The position numbers and the translations under genes are program-made. This document shows positions 1-11,530 of a stretch of DNA of 64,000 nt, in pieces. The DNA comes from Gordius sp. MW1 (lineage: Eukaryota; Nematomorpha; Gordioida; Gordea; Gordiidae), in the NCBI GenBank assembly GCA_964036665.1, contig OZ038528.1, forward strand, positions 9,058,501 through 9,122,500, given 5' to 3'. How positions within the stretch are numbered: the stretch's first letter is position 1; each line of letters opens with the position of its first letter. Under the pieces are notes generated by a model. It did no database searches. It was not told where the DNA came from and saw only the letters and a list, made by a program, of their open reading frames with translations.

Positions 1-1150
1 TCTTTTGTCAAAATGATAGTTCTGGCAGCTTAAAACCTCTTATCGGAATTCAATCGAGGATAATAGGATTCTCAAATGTGCTTACTTTTATATATTTTTT
101 CATGCTCTTTCACATTGAATCAAAAAAAACAAAATATTCTTACCTCAAAATTTTTCACATATTTTTCTTTCAACCGTATGCATCCGATGAAAGTTGTCGT
201 TTTCAGATGTGGTTTCTATGATCCCAAGTAAAAATTTATCAGAATTTGAAAACTATTACTTTGAAATCATGATCGCATAGAGCCATTTTCAAAAATTAAG
301 CACTCACGTTGCGATACAACAAACTAATCGCAACAAAAAAACGTTGTCTTTTGTCAAAAGATAGTTCTCGCAGCTTAAAAACCTCTTATCGGAAGTCAAT
401 CGAGGATAATAGGATTCTCAAATGTGCTCACTTTTATATATTTTTTCATGCTCTTTCACATAGAATCAAAAAAAAATAAATATTTTTACATCAAAATTTT
501 TCACATATTTTTTTTGAACCGTATTCATCTGATGAAAGTTGTTGTTTTCAGACGTGGTTTCTATGATCCCAAGTAAAAATTTATCAGAATCTAAAAATTA
601 TTACTTTGAGATCATAATCGCATAGAGCATATTTAAAAAAATTAAGAACTCATGTTGCGATACAACAAACTAATCGCAACAATAAAACGTTGTCTTTTGT
701 CAAAATGACAGTTCTGGCAGCTTAAAACCTCTTTTTGGAAGTAAATCGAGGATAATAGGATTCTCAAATTGGCTTACTTTTATATATTTTTCATGCTCTT
801 TCACATAAAATCGAAAAAAATAAATATTTTTACCTCAAAATTTTTCACATATTTTTCTTTCAACCGTATGCATCCGATGAAAGTTGTCGTTTTCAGACGT
901 GGTTTCTATGATCCCAAGTAAAAATTTATCAGAATCTGAAAACTATTACTTTGAAATCATGATCGCATAGAGCCATTTTCAAAAATTAAGCACTCACGTT
1001 GCCATACAACAAACTAATCGCAACAATAAAACGTTGTATTTTGTCAAAATGAATAGTTCTGGCAGCTTAAACCTCCTTTCGGAAGTAAATCGAGGATAAT
1101 AGGATTCTCAAATTTTCTTACTTTTATATATTTTTTCATGCTCTTTCACA
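1..1150 (-). repeat. Left arm of a large inverted duplication
   Basis: Three monomers and the start of a fourth pair, in mirror order, with those at 4,210-5,361. Position 1 matches 5361, 347 matches 5016, 693 matches 4671 and 1037 matches 4326, so paired coordinates sum to 5,362-5,364. Shared private variants include TATCGGAATTCAATCG and AGAATTTGAAAAC with CAGATGTGG (monomer 1), TCAAAAGATAG and ATGTGCTCAC with TACATCAAAA and an extended A run before ACGTTG (monomer 2), CCTCTTTTTGG (monomer 3) and AAAATGAATAG (monomer 4). Pairing weakens beyond the fourth monomer. Confidence 0.85.
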
Positions 1151-2414
1151 TAGAATCGAAAAAAATAAATATTTTTACCTCAAAATTTTTCACATATTTT
1201 TCTTTCAACCGTATGCATCCGATGAAAGTTGTCGTTTTCAGATGTGGTTTTGATGATAAAAAGTAAATATTTATCAGAATCAGAAAACTATTACTTTAAA
1301 ATCATGATCGCATAGTGCATTTTTGAAAAATTAAGCACTCACGTTGCGATACAACAACTAATCGCAACAATAAAACGTTGTCTTTTGTCAAAATGATAGT
1401 TCTGGCAGCTTAAAACCTCTTTTCGGAAGTAAATCGAGGATAATAGGATTCTCAAATTGGCTTACTTTTATGTATTTTTTCATGCTCTTTCACATAGAAT
1501 CGAAAAAAATAAATATTTTTACCTCAAAATTTTTCACATATTTTTCTTTCAACCGTATTCATCCGATGAGAGTTGTCGTTTTCAGACTTTGTTTCCATGA
1601 TAAAAAGTAAAAATTTATCAGAATCAGAAAACTATTACTTTGAAATCATGATCGAATAGAGCAGTTTTCAAAAATTAAGCACTGACGTTGCGATACAACA
1701 AATTAATCGCAACAATAAAACGTTGTCTTTTGTCAAAATGATAGTTCTCGCAGCTTAAAACCTCTTTTCGGAAGTCAATCGAGGATAATAGGATTCTCAA
1801 ATTGGCTTTCTTTTATATATTTTTTTAAGCCCTTTCCATAGAATCGAAAAAAATAAATATTTTTACCTCAAAATTTTTCACATATTTTTCTTTCAACCGT
1901 ATTCATCCGAAGAAAGTTGTCGTTTTCAAACGTGGTATCCATGATAAAAAGTAAAAATTTATCAGAATCAGAAAACTATTACTTTAAAATCATGATCGCA
2001 TAGTGCATTTTTGAAAAATTAAGCACTCACGTTGCGATACAACAAACTAATCGCAACAATAAAACGTTGTCTTTTGTCAAAATGATAGTTCTGGCAGCTT
2101 AAAACATCTTTTCGGAAGTAAATCGAGGATAATAGGATTCTCAAATTGGCTTACTTTTATATATTTTTTCATGCTCTTTCACATAGAATCGAAAAAAATA
2201 AATATTTTTACCTCAAAATTTTTCACATATTTTTCTTTCAACCGTATGCATCCGATGAAAGTTGTCGTTTTCAGATGTGGTTTTGATGATAAAAAGTAAA
2301 TATTTATCAGAATCAGAAAACTATTACTTTAAAATCATGATCGCATAGTGCATTTTTGAAAAATTAAGCACTCACGTTGCGATACAACAAACTAATCGCA
2401 ACAATAAAACGTTG

Positions 2415-3791
2415 TCTTTTGTCAAAATGATAGTTCTGGCAGCTTAAAACCTCTTTTCGGAAGTAAATCGAGGATAATAGGATTCTCAAATTGGCTTACT
2501 TTTATATATTTTTTCATGCTCTTTCACATAGAATCGAAAAAAATAAATATTTTTACCTCAAAATTTTTCACATATTTTTCTTTCAACCGTATTCATCCGA
2601 TGAGAGTTGTCGTTTTCAGACGTTGTTTCCATGATAAAAAGTAAAAATTTATCAGAATCAGAAAACTATTACTTTGAAATCATGATCGAATAGAGCAGTT
2701 TTCAAAAATTAAGCACTGACGTTGCGATACAACAAATTAATCGCAACAATAAAACGTTGTCTTTTGTCAAAATGATAGTTCTCGCAGCTTAAAACCTCTT
2801 TTCGGAAGTCAATCGAGGATAATAGGATTCTCAAATTGGCTTTCTTTTATATATTTTTTTAAGCCCTTTCCATAGAATCGAAAAAAATAAATATTTTTAC
2901 CTCAAAATTTTTCACATATTTTTCATTCAACCGTATGCATCCGATGAAAGTTGTCGTTTTCAGATGTGGTTTTGATGATAAAAAGTAAATATTTATCAGA
3001 ATCAGAAAACTATTACTTTAAAATCATGATCGCATAGTGCATTTTTGAAAAATTAAGCACTCACGTTGCGATACAACAAACTAATCGCAACAATAAAACG
3101 TTGTCTTTTGTCAAAATGATAGTTCTGGCAGCTTAAAACCTCTTTTCGGAAGTAAATCGAGGATAATAGGATTCTCAAATTGGCTTACTTTTATATATTT
3201 TTTCATGCTCTTTCACATAGAATCGAAAAAAATAAATATTTTTACCTCAAAATTTTTCACATATTTTTCTTTCAACCGTATTCATCCGATGAGAGTTGTC
3301 GTTTTCAGACGTTGTTTCCATGATAAAAAGTAAAAATTTATCAGAATCAGAAAACTATTACTTTGAAATCATGATCGAATAGAGCAGTTTTCAAAAATTA
3401 AGCACTGACGTTGCGATACAACAAATTAATCCAACAATAAAACGTTGTCTTTTGTCAAAATGATAGTTCTCGCAGCTTAAAACCTCTTTTCGGAAGTCAA
3501 TCGAGGATAATAGGATTCTCAAATTGGCTATCTTTTATATATTTTTTTAAGCCCTTTCCATAGAATCGAAAAAAATAAATATTTTTACCTCAAAATTTTT
3601 CACATATTTTTCTTTCAACCGTATGCATCCGATGAAAGTTGTCGTTTTCAGATGTGGTTTTGATGATAAAAAGTAAAAATTTATCAGAATCAGAAAACTA
3701 TTACTTTGAAATCATGATCGAATAGAGCAGTTTTCAAAAATTAAGCACTGACGTTGCGATACAACAAATTAATCGCAACAATAAAACGTTG
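2415..3791 (-). repeat. Dimeric HOR, 689-690 bp, two copies in the inverted block
   Basis: Monomers 2415 and 3104 are one type (GTATTCATCCGATGAGAG, GACGTTGTTTCCATG). Monomers 2760 and 3448 are another (TTCTCGCAGC, AAGTCAATCG, TTTAAGCCCTTTCC, GATGTGGTTTTGATG). They alternate as A-B-A-B. The pair 1381 and 1726 is a related A-B copy, followed by a third type at 2070, so the series probably grew from an A-B-C trimer by unequal exchange. Confidence 0.8.
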
Positions 3792-3810
3792 TCTTTTGTC
3801 AAAATGATAG

Positions 3811-3835
3811 TTCTTGCAGAAAAAAATATGTGAAA
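3811..3835. other. Orientation switch (inversion junction)
   Basis: The minus-strand monomer begun at 3792 reads TTGTCAAAATGATAGTTCTTGCAG and stops near 3819. It runs straight into AAAAAAATATGTGAAAAATG, which belongs to the plus-strand monomer and continues as GAGGTAAAAATATTT. The join links base 28 or so of one monomer to the middle of an oppositely oriented one, with no spacer. A short A run at the join could be microhomology. This is the only orientation change I see in the window. Confidence 0.93.
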
Positions 3836-4335
3836 AATGTTGAGGTAAAAATATTTATTTTTTTCGATTCTATGTGAAAGAGCATGAAAAAATATATAAA
3901 AGTAAGAAAATTTGAGAATCCTATTATCCTCGATTTACTTCCGAAAAGAGGTTTTAAGCTGCCAGAACTATCATTTTGACAAAAGACAACGTTTTATTGT
4001 TGCGATTAGTTTGTTAGATCGCAACGTGAGTGCTTAATTTTTGGAAAATGCGCGATCATGATTTCAAAGTAATAGTTTTCTGATTCTGAAAATTTTTACT
4101 TTTTATCATGGAAACAACGTCTGAAAACGACAACTTTCATCGGATGAATACGGTTGAAAGAAAAAAAGGTGAAAAATTTTGAAGTAAAAATATTTATTTT
4201 TTTCGATTGTATGTGAAAAAGCATAAAAAAATATATAAAAGTAAGCCAATTTGAGAATCCTATTATCCTCGATTTACTTCCGAAAAGAGGTTTTAAGCTG
4301 CCAGAACTATTCATTTTGACAAAAGACAACGTTTT
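3822..4335 (+). repeat. Diverged monomers next to the inversion junction
   Basis: The first partial unit and the next full unit right of the junction carry several private changes: AAAAATGTTGAGG, TTTGTTAGATCGCAAC, which alters the dyad, GGAAAATGCGCGATC, which lacks the usual GGCTCTAT, CTGAAAATTTTTAC for CTGATAAATTTTTAC, and AAAAAAAGGTGAAAAATTTTGAAG. Edges of homogenised arrays usually diverge more than the interior; an internal breakpoint with the same feature suggests it escapes exchange. Confidence 0.75.
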
Positions 4336-5361
4336 ATTGTTGCGATTAGTTTGTTGTATCGCAACATGAGTGCTTAATTTTTGAAAATGGCTCTATGCGA
4401 TCATGATTTCAAAGTAATAGTTTTTAGATTCTGATAAATTTTTACTTTGGATCATAGAAACCACGTCTGAAATCGACAACTTTCATCGGATGCATACGGT
4501 TGAGAGAAAAATATGTGAAAAATTTTGAGGTAAAAATATTTATTTTTTTCGATTCTATGTGAAAGAGCATGAAAAAATATATAAAAGTAAGCCAATTTGA
4601 GAATCCTATTATCCTCGATTTACTTCCAAAAAGAGGTTTTAAGCTGCCAGAACTATCATTTTGACAAAAGACAACGTTTTATTGTTGCGATTAGTTTGTT
4701 GTATCGCAACATGAGTTCTTAATTTTTCAAATATGCTCTATGCGATTATGATTTCAAAGTAATAGTTTTTAGATTCTGATAAATTTTTACTTAAGATCAT
4801 AGAAACCACGTCTGAAAACGACAACTTTCATCAGATGAATACGGTTCAAAAAAAAATATGTGAAAAATTTTGATGTAAAAATATTTATTTTTTTTTGATT
4901 CTATGTGAAAGAGCATGAAAAAATATATAAAAGTGAGCACATTTGAGAATCCTATTATCCTCGATTGACTTCCGATAAGAGGTTTTAAGCTGCGAGAACT
5001 ATCTTTTGACAAAAGACAACGTTTTTTTGTTGCGATTAGTTTGTTGTATCGCAACGTGAGTGCTTAATTTTTGAAAATGGCTCTATGCGATCATGATTTC
5101 AAAGTAATAGTTTTCAAATTCTGATAAATTTTTGCTTGGGATCATAGAAACCACATCTGAAAACGACAACTTTCATCGGATGCATACGGTTGAAATCAAA
5201 ATATGTGAAAAATTTTGAGGTAAGAATATTTATTTTTTTTGATTCAATGTGAAAGAGCATGAAAAAATATATAAAAGTAAGCACATTTGAGAATCCTATT
5301 ATCCTCGATTGAATTCCGATAAGAGGTTTTAAGCTGCGAGAACTATCATTTTGACAAAAGA
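4210..5361 (+). repeat. Right arm of the inverted duplication
   Basis: This is the reverse complement of the left edge of the window. Diagnostic bases are CGATTGAATTCCGATAAG at about 5307, TTTTCAAATTCTG near 5112, CCACATCTG near 5152, GTGAGCACATTTG near 4934, TTTTGATGTAAAA near 4869 and ACTATCTTTTGAC near 4999. The outermost left-hand monomer of this arm starts like left-block monomer 4 (GAACTATTCATTTTGAC) but has the GAAACAACGTCTG end of left-block monomer 5, so it looks like a hybrid of the two. Confidence 0.85.
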
Positions 5362-8300
5362 CAACGTTTTATTGTTGCGATTAGTTTGTTGTATCGCAAC
5401 GTGAGTGCTTAATTTTTGAAAATGGCTCTATGCGATCCTGATTTCAAAGTAATAGTTTTCAGATTCTGATAAATTTTTACTTGGGATCATAGAAACCACG
5501 TCTGAAAACGACACCTTTCATCGGATGCATACGGTTGAAATCAAAATATGTGAAAAATTTTGAGGTAAGAATATTTATTTTTTTTGATTCAATGTGAAAG
5601 AGCATGAAAAAATATATAAAAGTAAGCACATTTGAGAATCCTATTATCCTCGATTGAATTCCGATAAGAGGTTTTAAGCTGCGAGAACTATCATTTTGAC
5701 AAAAGACAACGTTTTATTGTTGCGATTAGTTTGTTGTATCGCAACGTGAGTGCTTAATTTTAAAAAATGGCTCTATGCGAACATGATTTCAAAGTAATAG
5801 TTTTCAGATTCTGATAAATTTTTACTTGGGATCATAGAAACCACGTCTGAAAACGACAACTTTCATCGGATGCATAGGGTTGAAAGAAAAATATGTGAAA
5901 AATTTTGAGGTAAAAATATTTATTTTTTTCGATTCTATGTGAAAGAGCATGAAAAAATATATAAAAGTAAGCCAATTTGAGAATCCTATTATCCTCGATT
6001 TACTTCCAAAAAGAGGTTTTAAGCTGCCAGAACTATCATTTTAACAAAAGACAACGTTTTATTGTTGCGATTAGTTTGTTGTATCGCAACGTGAGTGCTT
6101 AATTTTTGAAAATGGCTCTATGCGATCCTGATTTCAAAGTAATAGTTTTCAGATTCTGATAAATTTTTACTTGGGATCATAGAAACCACGTCTGAAAACG
6201 ACAACTTTCATCGGATGCATACGGTTGAAAGAAAAATATGTGAAAAATTTTGAGGTAAAAATATTTATTTTTTTCGATTCTATGTGAAAGAGCATGAAAA
6301 AATATATAAAAGTAAGCCAATTTGAGAATCCTATTATCCTCGATTTACTTCCAAAAAGAGGTTTTAAGCTGCCAGAACTATCATTTTGACAAAAGACAAC
6401 GTTTTATTGTTGCGATTAGTTTGTTGTATCGCAACATGAGTTCTTAATTTTTCAAATATGCTCTATGCGATTATGATTTCAAAGTAATAGTTTTTAGATT
6501 CTGATAAATTTTTACTTAAGATCATAGAAACCACGTCTGAAAACGACAACTTTCATCGGATGCATACGGTTGAAATCAAAATATGTGAAAAATTTTGAGG
6601 TAAGAATATTTATTTTTTTTGATTCAATGTGAAAGAGCATGAAAAAATATATAAAAGTAAGCCAATTTGAGAATCCTATTATCCTCGATTGAATTCCGAT
6701 AAGAGGTTTTAAGCTGCGAGAACTATCATTTTGACAAAAGACAACGTTTTATTGTTGCGATTAGTTTGTTGTATCGCAACGTGAGTGCTTAATTTTAAAA
6801 AATGGCTCTATGCGAACATGATTTCAAAGTAATAGTTTTCAGATTCTGATAAATTTTTACTTGGGATCATAGAAACCACGTCTGAAAACGACAACTTTCA
6901 TCGGATGCATAGGGTTGAAAGAAAAATATGTGAAAAATTTTGAGGTAAAAATATTTATTTTTTTCGATTCTATGTGAAAGAGCATGAAAAAATATATAAA
7001 AGTAAGCCAATTTGAGAATCCTATTATCCTCGATTTACTTCCAAAAAGAGGTTTTAAGCTGCCAGAACTATCATTTTAACAAAAGACAACGTTTTATTGT
7101 TGCGATTAGTTTGTTGTATCGCAACGTGAGTGCTTAATTTTTGAAAATGGCTCTATGCGATCATGATTTCAAAGTAATAGTTTTCAAATTCTGATAAATT
7201 TTTGCTTGGGATCATAGAAACCACATCTGAAAACGACAACTTTCATCGGATGCATACGGTTGAAATCAAAATATGTGAAAAATTTTGAGGTAAGAATATT
7301 TATTTTTTTTGATTCAATGTGAAAGAGCATGAAAAAATATATAAAAGTAAGCACATTTGAGAATCCTATTATCCTCGATTGAATTCCGATAAGAGGTTTT
7401 AAGCTGCGAGAACTATCATTTTGACAAAAGACAACGTTTTATTGTTGCGATTAGTTTGTTGTATCGCAACGTGAGTGCTTAATTTTTGAAAATGGCTCTA
7501 TGCGATCCTGATTTCAAAGTAATAGTTTTCAGATTCTGATAAATTTTTACTTGGGATCATAGAAACCACGTCTGAAAACGACACCTTTCATCGGATGCAT
7601 ACGGTTGAAATCAAAATATGTGAAAAATTTTGAGGTAAGAATATTTATTTTTTTTGATTCAATGTGAAAGAGCATGAAAAAATATATAAAAGTAAGCACA
7701 TTTGAGAATCCTATTATCCTCGATTGAATTCCGATAAGAGGTTTTAAGCTGCGAGAACTATCATTTTGACAAAAGACAACGTTTTATTGTTGCGATTAGT
7801 TTGTTGTATCGCAACGTGAGTGCTTAATTTTAAAAAATGGCTCTATGCGAACATGATTTCAAAGTAATAGTTTTCAGATTCTGATAAATTTTTACTTGGG
7901 ATCATAGAAACCACGTCTGAAAACGACAACTTTCATCGGATGCATAGGGTTGAAAGAAAAATATGTGAAAAATTTTGAGGTAAAAATATTTATTTTTTTC
8001 GATTCTATGTGAAAGAGCATGAAAAAATATATAAAAGTAAGCCAATTTGAGAATCCTATTATCCTCGATTTACTTCCAAAAAGAGGTTTTAAGCTGCCAG
8101 AACTATCATTTTAACAAAAGACAACGTTTTATTGTTGCGATTAGTTTGTTGTATCGCAACGTGAGTGCTTAATTTTTGAAAATGGCTCTATGCGATCCTG
8201 ATTTCAAAGTAATAGTTTTCAGATTCTGATAAATTTTTACTTGGGATCATAGAAACCACGTCTGAAAACGACAACTTTCATCGGATGCATACGGTTGAAA

Positions 8301-8382
8301 GAAAAATATGTGAAAAATTTTGAGGTAAAAATATTTATTTTTTTCGATTCTATGTGAAAGAGCATGAAAAAATATATAAAAG
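5041..8382 (+). repeat. HOR domain with 1,035-bp and 2,070-bp periods
   Basis: 5041-6312 reappears at 7111-8382, an offset of exactly six monomers (2,070 bp). Markers at both places: TTTTCAAATTCTG with TTTGCTTGGG, TGCGATCCTGATTTC, GACACCTTTCATC, and CGAACATGATTTC after AATTTTAAAAAATGG. The last marker also sits midway, at 5761, 6796 and 7831, giving a three-monomer offset of 1,035 bp. The GATTGAATTCCG monomers that create an EcoRI-type GAATTC lie at about 5309, 5654, 6689, 7379 and 7724 and are nearly confined to this domain and the left edge. The copies diverge near 6313/8383, where GTAAGCCAATTTG becomes GTAAGAAAATTTG. Confidence 0.8.
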
Positions 8383-11300
8383 TAAGAAAATTTGAGAATC
8401 CTATTATCCTCGATTTACTTCCGAGAACTGTTCATTTTGACAAAATACAACGTTTTATTGTTGCGATTAGTTTGTTGTATCGCAACGTGAGTGCTTAATT
8501 TTTGAAAATGGCTCTATGCGATCATGATTTCAAAGTAATAGTTTTCAGATTCTGATAAATTTTACTTGGGATCATAGAAACCACGTCTGAAAACGACAAC
8601 TTTCATCGGATGCATACGGTTGAAAGAAAAATATGTGAAAAATTTCGAGGTAAAAATATTTATTTTTTTTGATTCAATGTGAAAGAGCATGAAAAATATA
8701 TAAAAGTAAGCACATTTGAGAATGCTATTATCCTCGATTACCTTCCGATAAGAGGTTTTAAGCTGCGAGAACTATCATTTTGACAAAAGACAACCTTTTA
8801 TTGTTGCGATTAGTTTGTTGTATCGCAACGTGAGTGCTTAATTTTTGAAAATGGCTCTATGCGATCATGATTTCAAAGTAATAGTTTTCAGATTCTGATA
8901 AATATTTACTTGGGATCATAGAAACCACGTCTGAAAACGACAACTTTCATCGGATGCATAGGGTTGAAAGAAAAATATGTGAAAAATTTTGTGGTAAAAA
9001 TATTTATTTTTTTCGATTCTATGTGAAAGAGCATGAAAAAATATATAAAAGTAAGAAAATTTGAGAATCCTATTATCCTCGATTTACTTCCAAAAAGAGG
9101 TTTTAAGCTGCCAGAACTATCATTTTGACAAAAGACAACGTTTTATTGTTGCGATTAGTTTGTTGTATCGCAACGTGAGTGCTTAATTTTTGAAAATGGC
9201 TCTATGCGATCCTGATTTCAAAGTAATAGTTTTCAGATTCTGATAAATTTTTACTTGGGATCATAGAAACCACGTCTGAAAACGACAACTTTCATCGGAT
9301 GCATAGGGTTGAAAGAAAAATATGTGAATATTTTTGAGGTAAAAATATTTATTTTTTTCGATTCTATGTGAAAGAGCATGAAAAAATATATAAAAGTAAG
9401 CCAATTTGAGAATCCTATTATCCTCGGTTTACTTCCGAAAAGAGGTTTTAAGCTGCCAGAACTATCATTTTGACAAAAGACAACGTTTTATTGTTGCGAT
9501 TAGTTTGTTATATCGCAACGTGAGTGCTTAATTTTTCAAAAATGCACTATGCGATCATGATTTTAAAGTAATAGTTTTCTGATTCTGATAAATTTTTACT
9601 TTTTATCATCAAAACCACGTCTGAAAACGACAACTTTCATCGGATGCATACGGTTGAAAGAAAAATATGTGAAAAATTTTGAGGTAAAAATATTTATTTT
9701 TTTCGATTCTATGTGAAAGAGCATGAAAAAATATATAAAAGTAAGAAAATTTGAGAATCCTATTATCCTCGATTTACTTCCGAGAACTGTTCATTTTGAC
9801 AAAATACAACGTTTTATTGTTGCGATTAGTTTGTTGTATCGCAACGTGAGTGCTTAATTTTTGAAAATGGCTCTATGCGATCATGATTTCAAAGTAATAG
9901 TTTTCAGATTCTGATAAATTTTACTTGGGATCATAGAAACCACGTCTGAAAACGACAACTTTCATCGGATGCATACGGTTGAAAGAAAAATATGTGAAAA
10001 ATTTTGAGGTAAAAATATTTATTTTTTTTGATTCAATGTGAAAGAGCATGAAAAAATATATAAAAGTAAGCACATTTGAGAATCCTATTATCCTCGATTA
10101 ACTTCCGATAAGAGGTTTTAAGCTGCGAGAACTATCATTTTGACAAAAGACAACGTTTTATTGTTGCGATTAGTTTGTTGTATCGCAACGTGAGTGCTTA
10201 ATTTTTGAAAATGGCTCTATGCGATCATGATTTCAAAGTAATAGTTTTCATATTCTGATAAATTTTTACTTGGGATCATAGAAACCACGTCTGAAAACGA
10301 CAACTTTCATCGGATGCATAGGGTTGAAAGAAAAATATGTGAAAAATTTTGAGGTAAAAATATTTATTTTTTTCGATTCTATGTGAAAGAGCATGAAAAA
10401 ATATATAAAAGTAAGCCAATTTGAGAATCCTATTATCCTCGATTTACTTCCAAAAAGAGGTTTTAAGCTGCCAGAACTATCATTTTAACAAAAGACAACG
10501 TTTTATTGTTGCGATTAGTTTGTTGTATCGCATCGTGAGTGCTTAATTTTTGAAAATGGCTCTATGCGATCATGATTTCAAAGTAATAGTTTTCAGATTC
10601 TGATAAATTTTTACTTGGGATCATAGAAACCACGTCTGAAAACGACAACTTTCATCGGATGCATAGGGTTGAAAGAAAAATATGTGAAAAATTTTGTGGT
10701 AAAAATATTTATTTTTTTCGATTCTATGTGAAAGAGCATGAAAAAATATATAAAAGTAAGAAAATTTGAGAATCCTATTATCCTCGATTTACTTCCAAAA
10801 AGAGGTTTTAAGCTGCCAGAACTATCATTTTGACAAAAGACAACGTTTTATTGTTGCGATTAGTTTGTTGTATCGCAACGTGAGTGCTTAATTTTTGAAA
10901 ATGGCTCTATGCGAGTATGATTTCAAAGTAATAGTTTTCAGATTCTGATAAATTTTTACTTGGGATCATAGAAACCACGTCTGAAAACGACAACTTTCAT
11001 CGGATGCATAGGGTTGAAAGAAAAATATGTAAAAAATTTTGTGGTAAAAATATTTATTTTTTTCGATTCTATGTGAAAGAGCATGAAAAAATATATAAAA
11101 GTAAGCCAATTTGAGAATCCTATTATCTTCGATTTACTTCCAAAAAGAGGTTTTAAGCTGCCAGAACTATCATTTTGACAAAAGACAACGTTTTATTGTT
11201 GCGATTAGTTTGTTGTATCGCAACATGAGTTCTTAATTTTTCAAATATGCTCTATGCGATTATGATTTCAAAGTAATAGTTTTTAGATTCTGATAAATTT

Positions 11301-11530
11301 TTACTTGGGATCATAGAAACCACGTCTGAAAACGACAACTTTCATCGGATGCATACGGTTGAAAGAAAAATATGTGAAAAATTTTGAGGTAAAAATATTT
11401 ATTTTTTTTGATTCAATGTGAAAGAGCATGAAAAAATATATAAAAGTAAGCACATTTGAGAATCCTATTATCCTCGATTGACTTCCGATAAGAGGTTTTA
11501 AGCTGCGAGAACTATCATTTTGACAAAAGA
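7860..11530 (+). repeat. Long dispersed duplication, copy 1 of the 8.2-kb-offset pair
   Basis: About 3.7 kb, or 10-11 monomers, matches 16,085-19,737. Shared private marks are CATTTTAACAAAAG (8107), GAATGCTATTATCC with GATTACCTTCCG (8718), GATTAACTTCCG (10096), TTTTCATATTCTG (10245), GCGAGTATGATTTC (10911) and TATTATCTTCG (11121). Two 20-bp-deleted monomers lie in it, at 8421 and 9780. Homology ends near 11,530, where this copy has CAACGGTTTATTG. Confidence 0.82.

Larger units (their letters stand above)
1..3820 (-). repeat. Inverted block of the array, about 11 monomers on the minus strand
   Basis: Here the plus strand reads the reverse complement of the rest of the window: GTCAAAATGATAGTTCTGG, then GGATAATAGGATTCTC, ending CAACAATAAAACGTTG. 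Eleven full monomers start at 1, 347, 693, 1037, 1381, 1726, 2070, 2415, 2760, 3104 and 3448. A twelfth starts at 3792 and is cut after about 28 bases. The block may extend left of the window, so its full size is unknown. Monomers at 1726, 2760 and 3448 share a private TTTTTTAAGCCCTTTCCAT replacement for the usual CATGCTCTTTCACAT. Confidence 0.97.
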
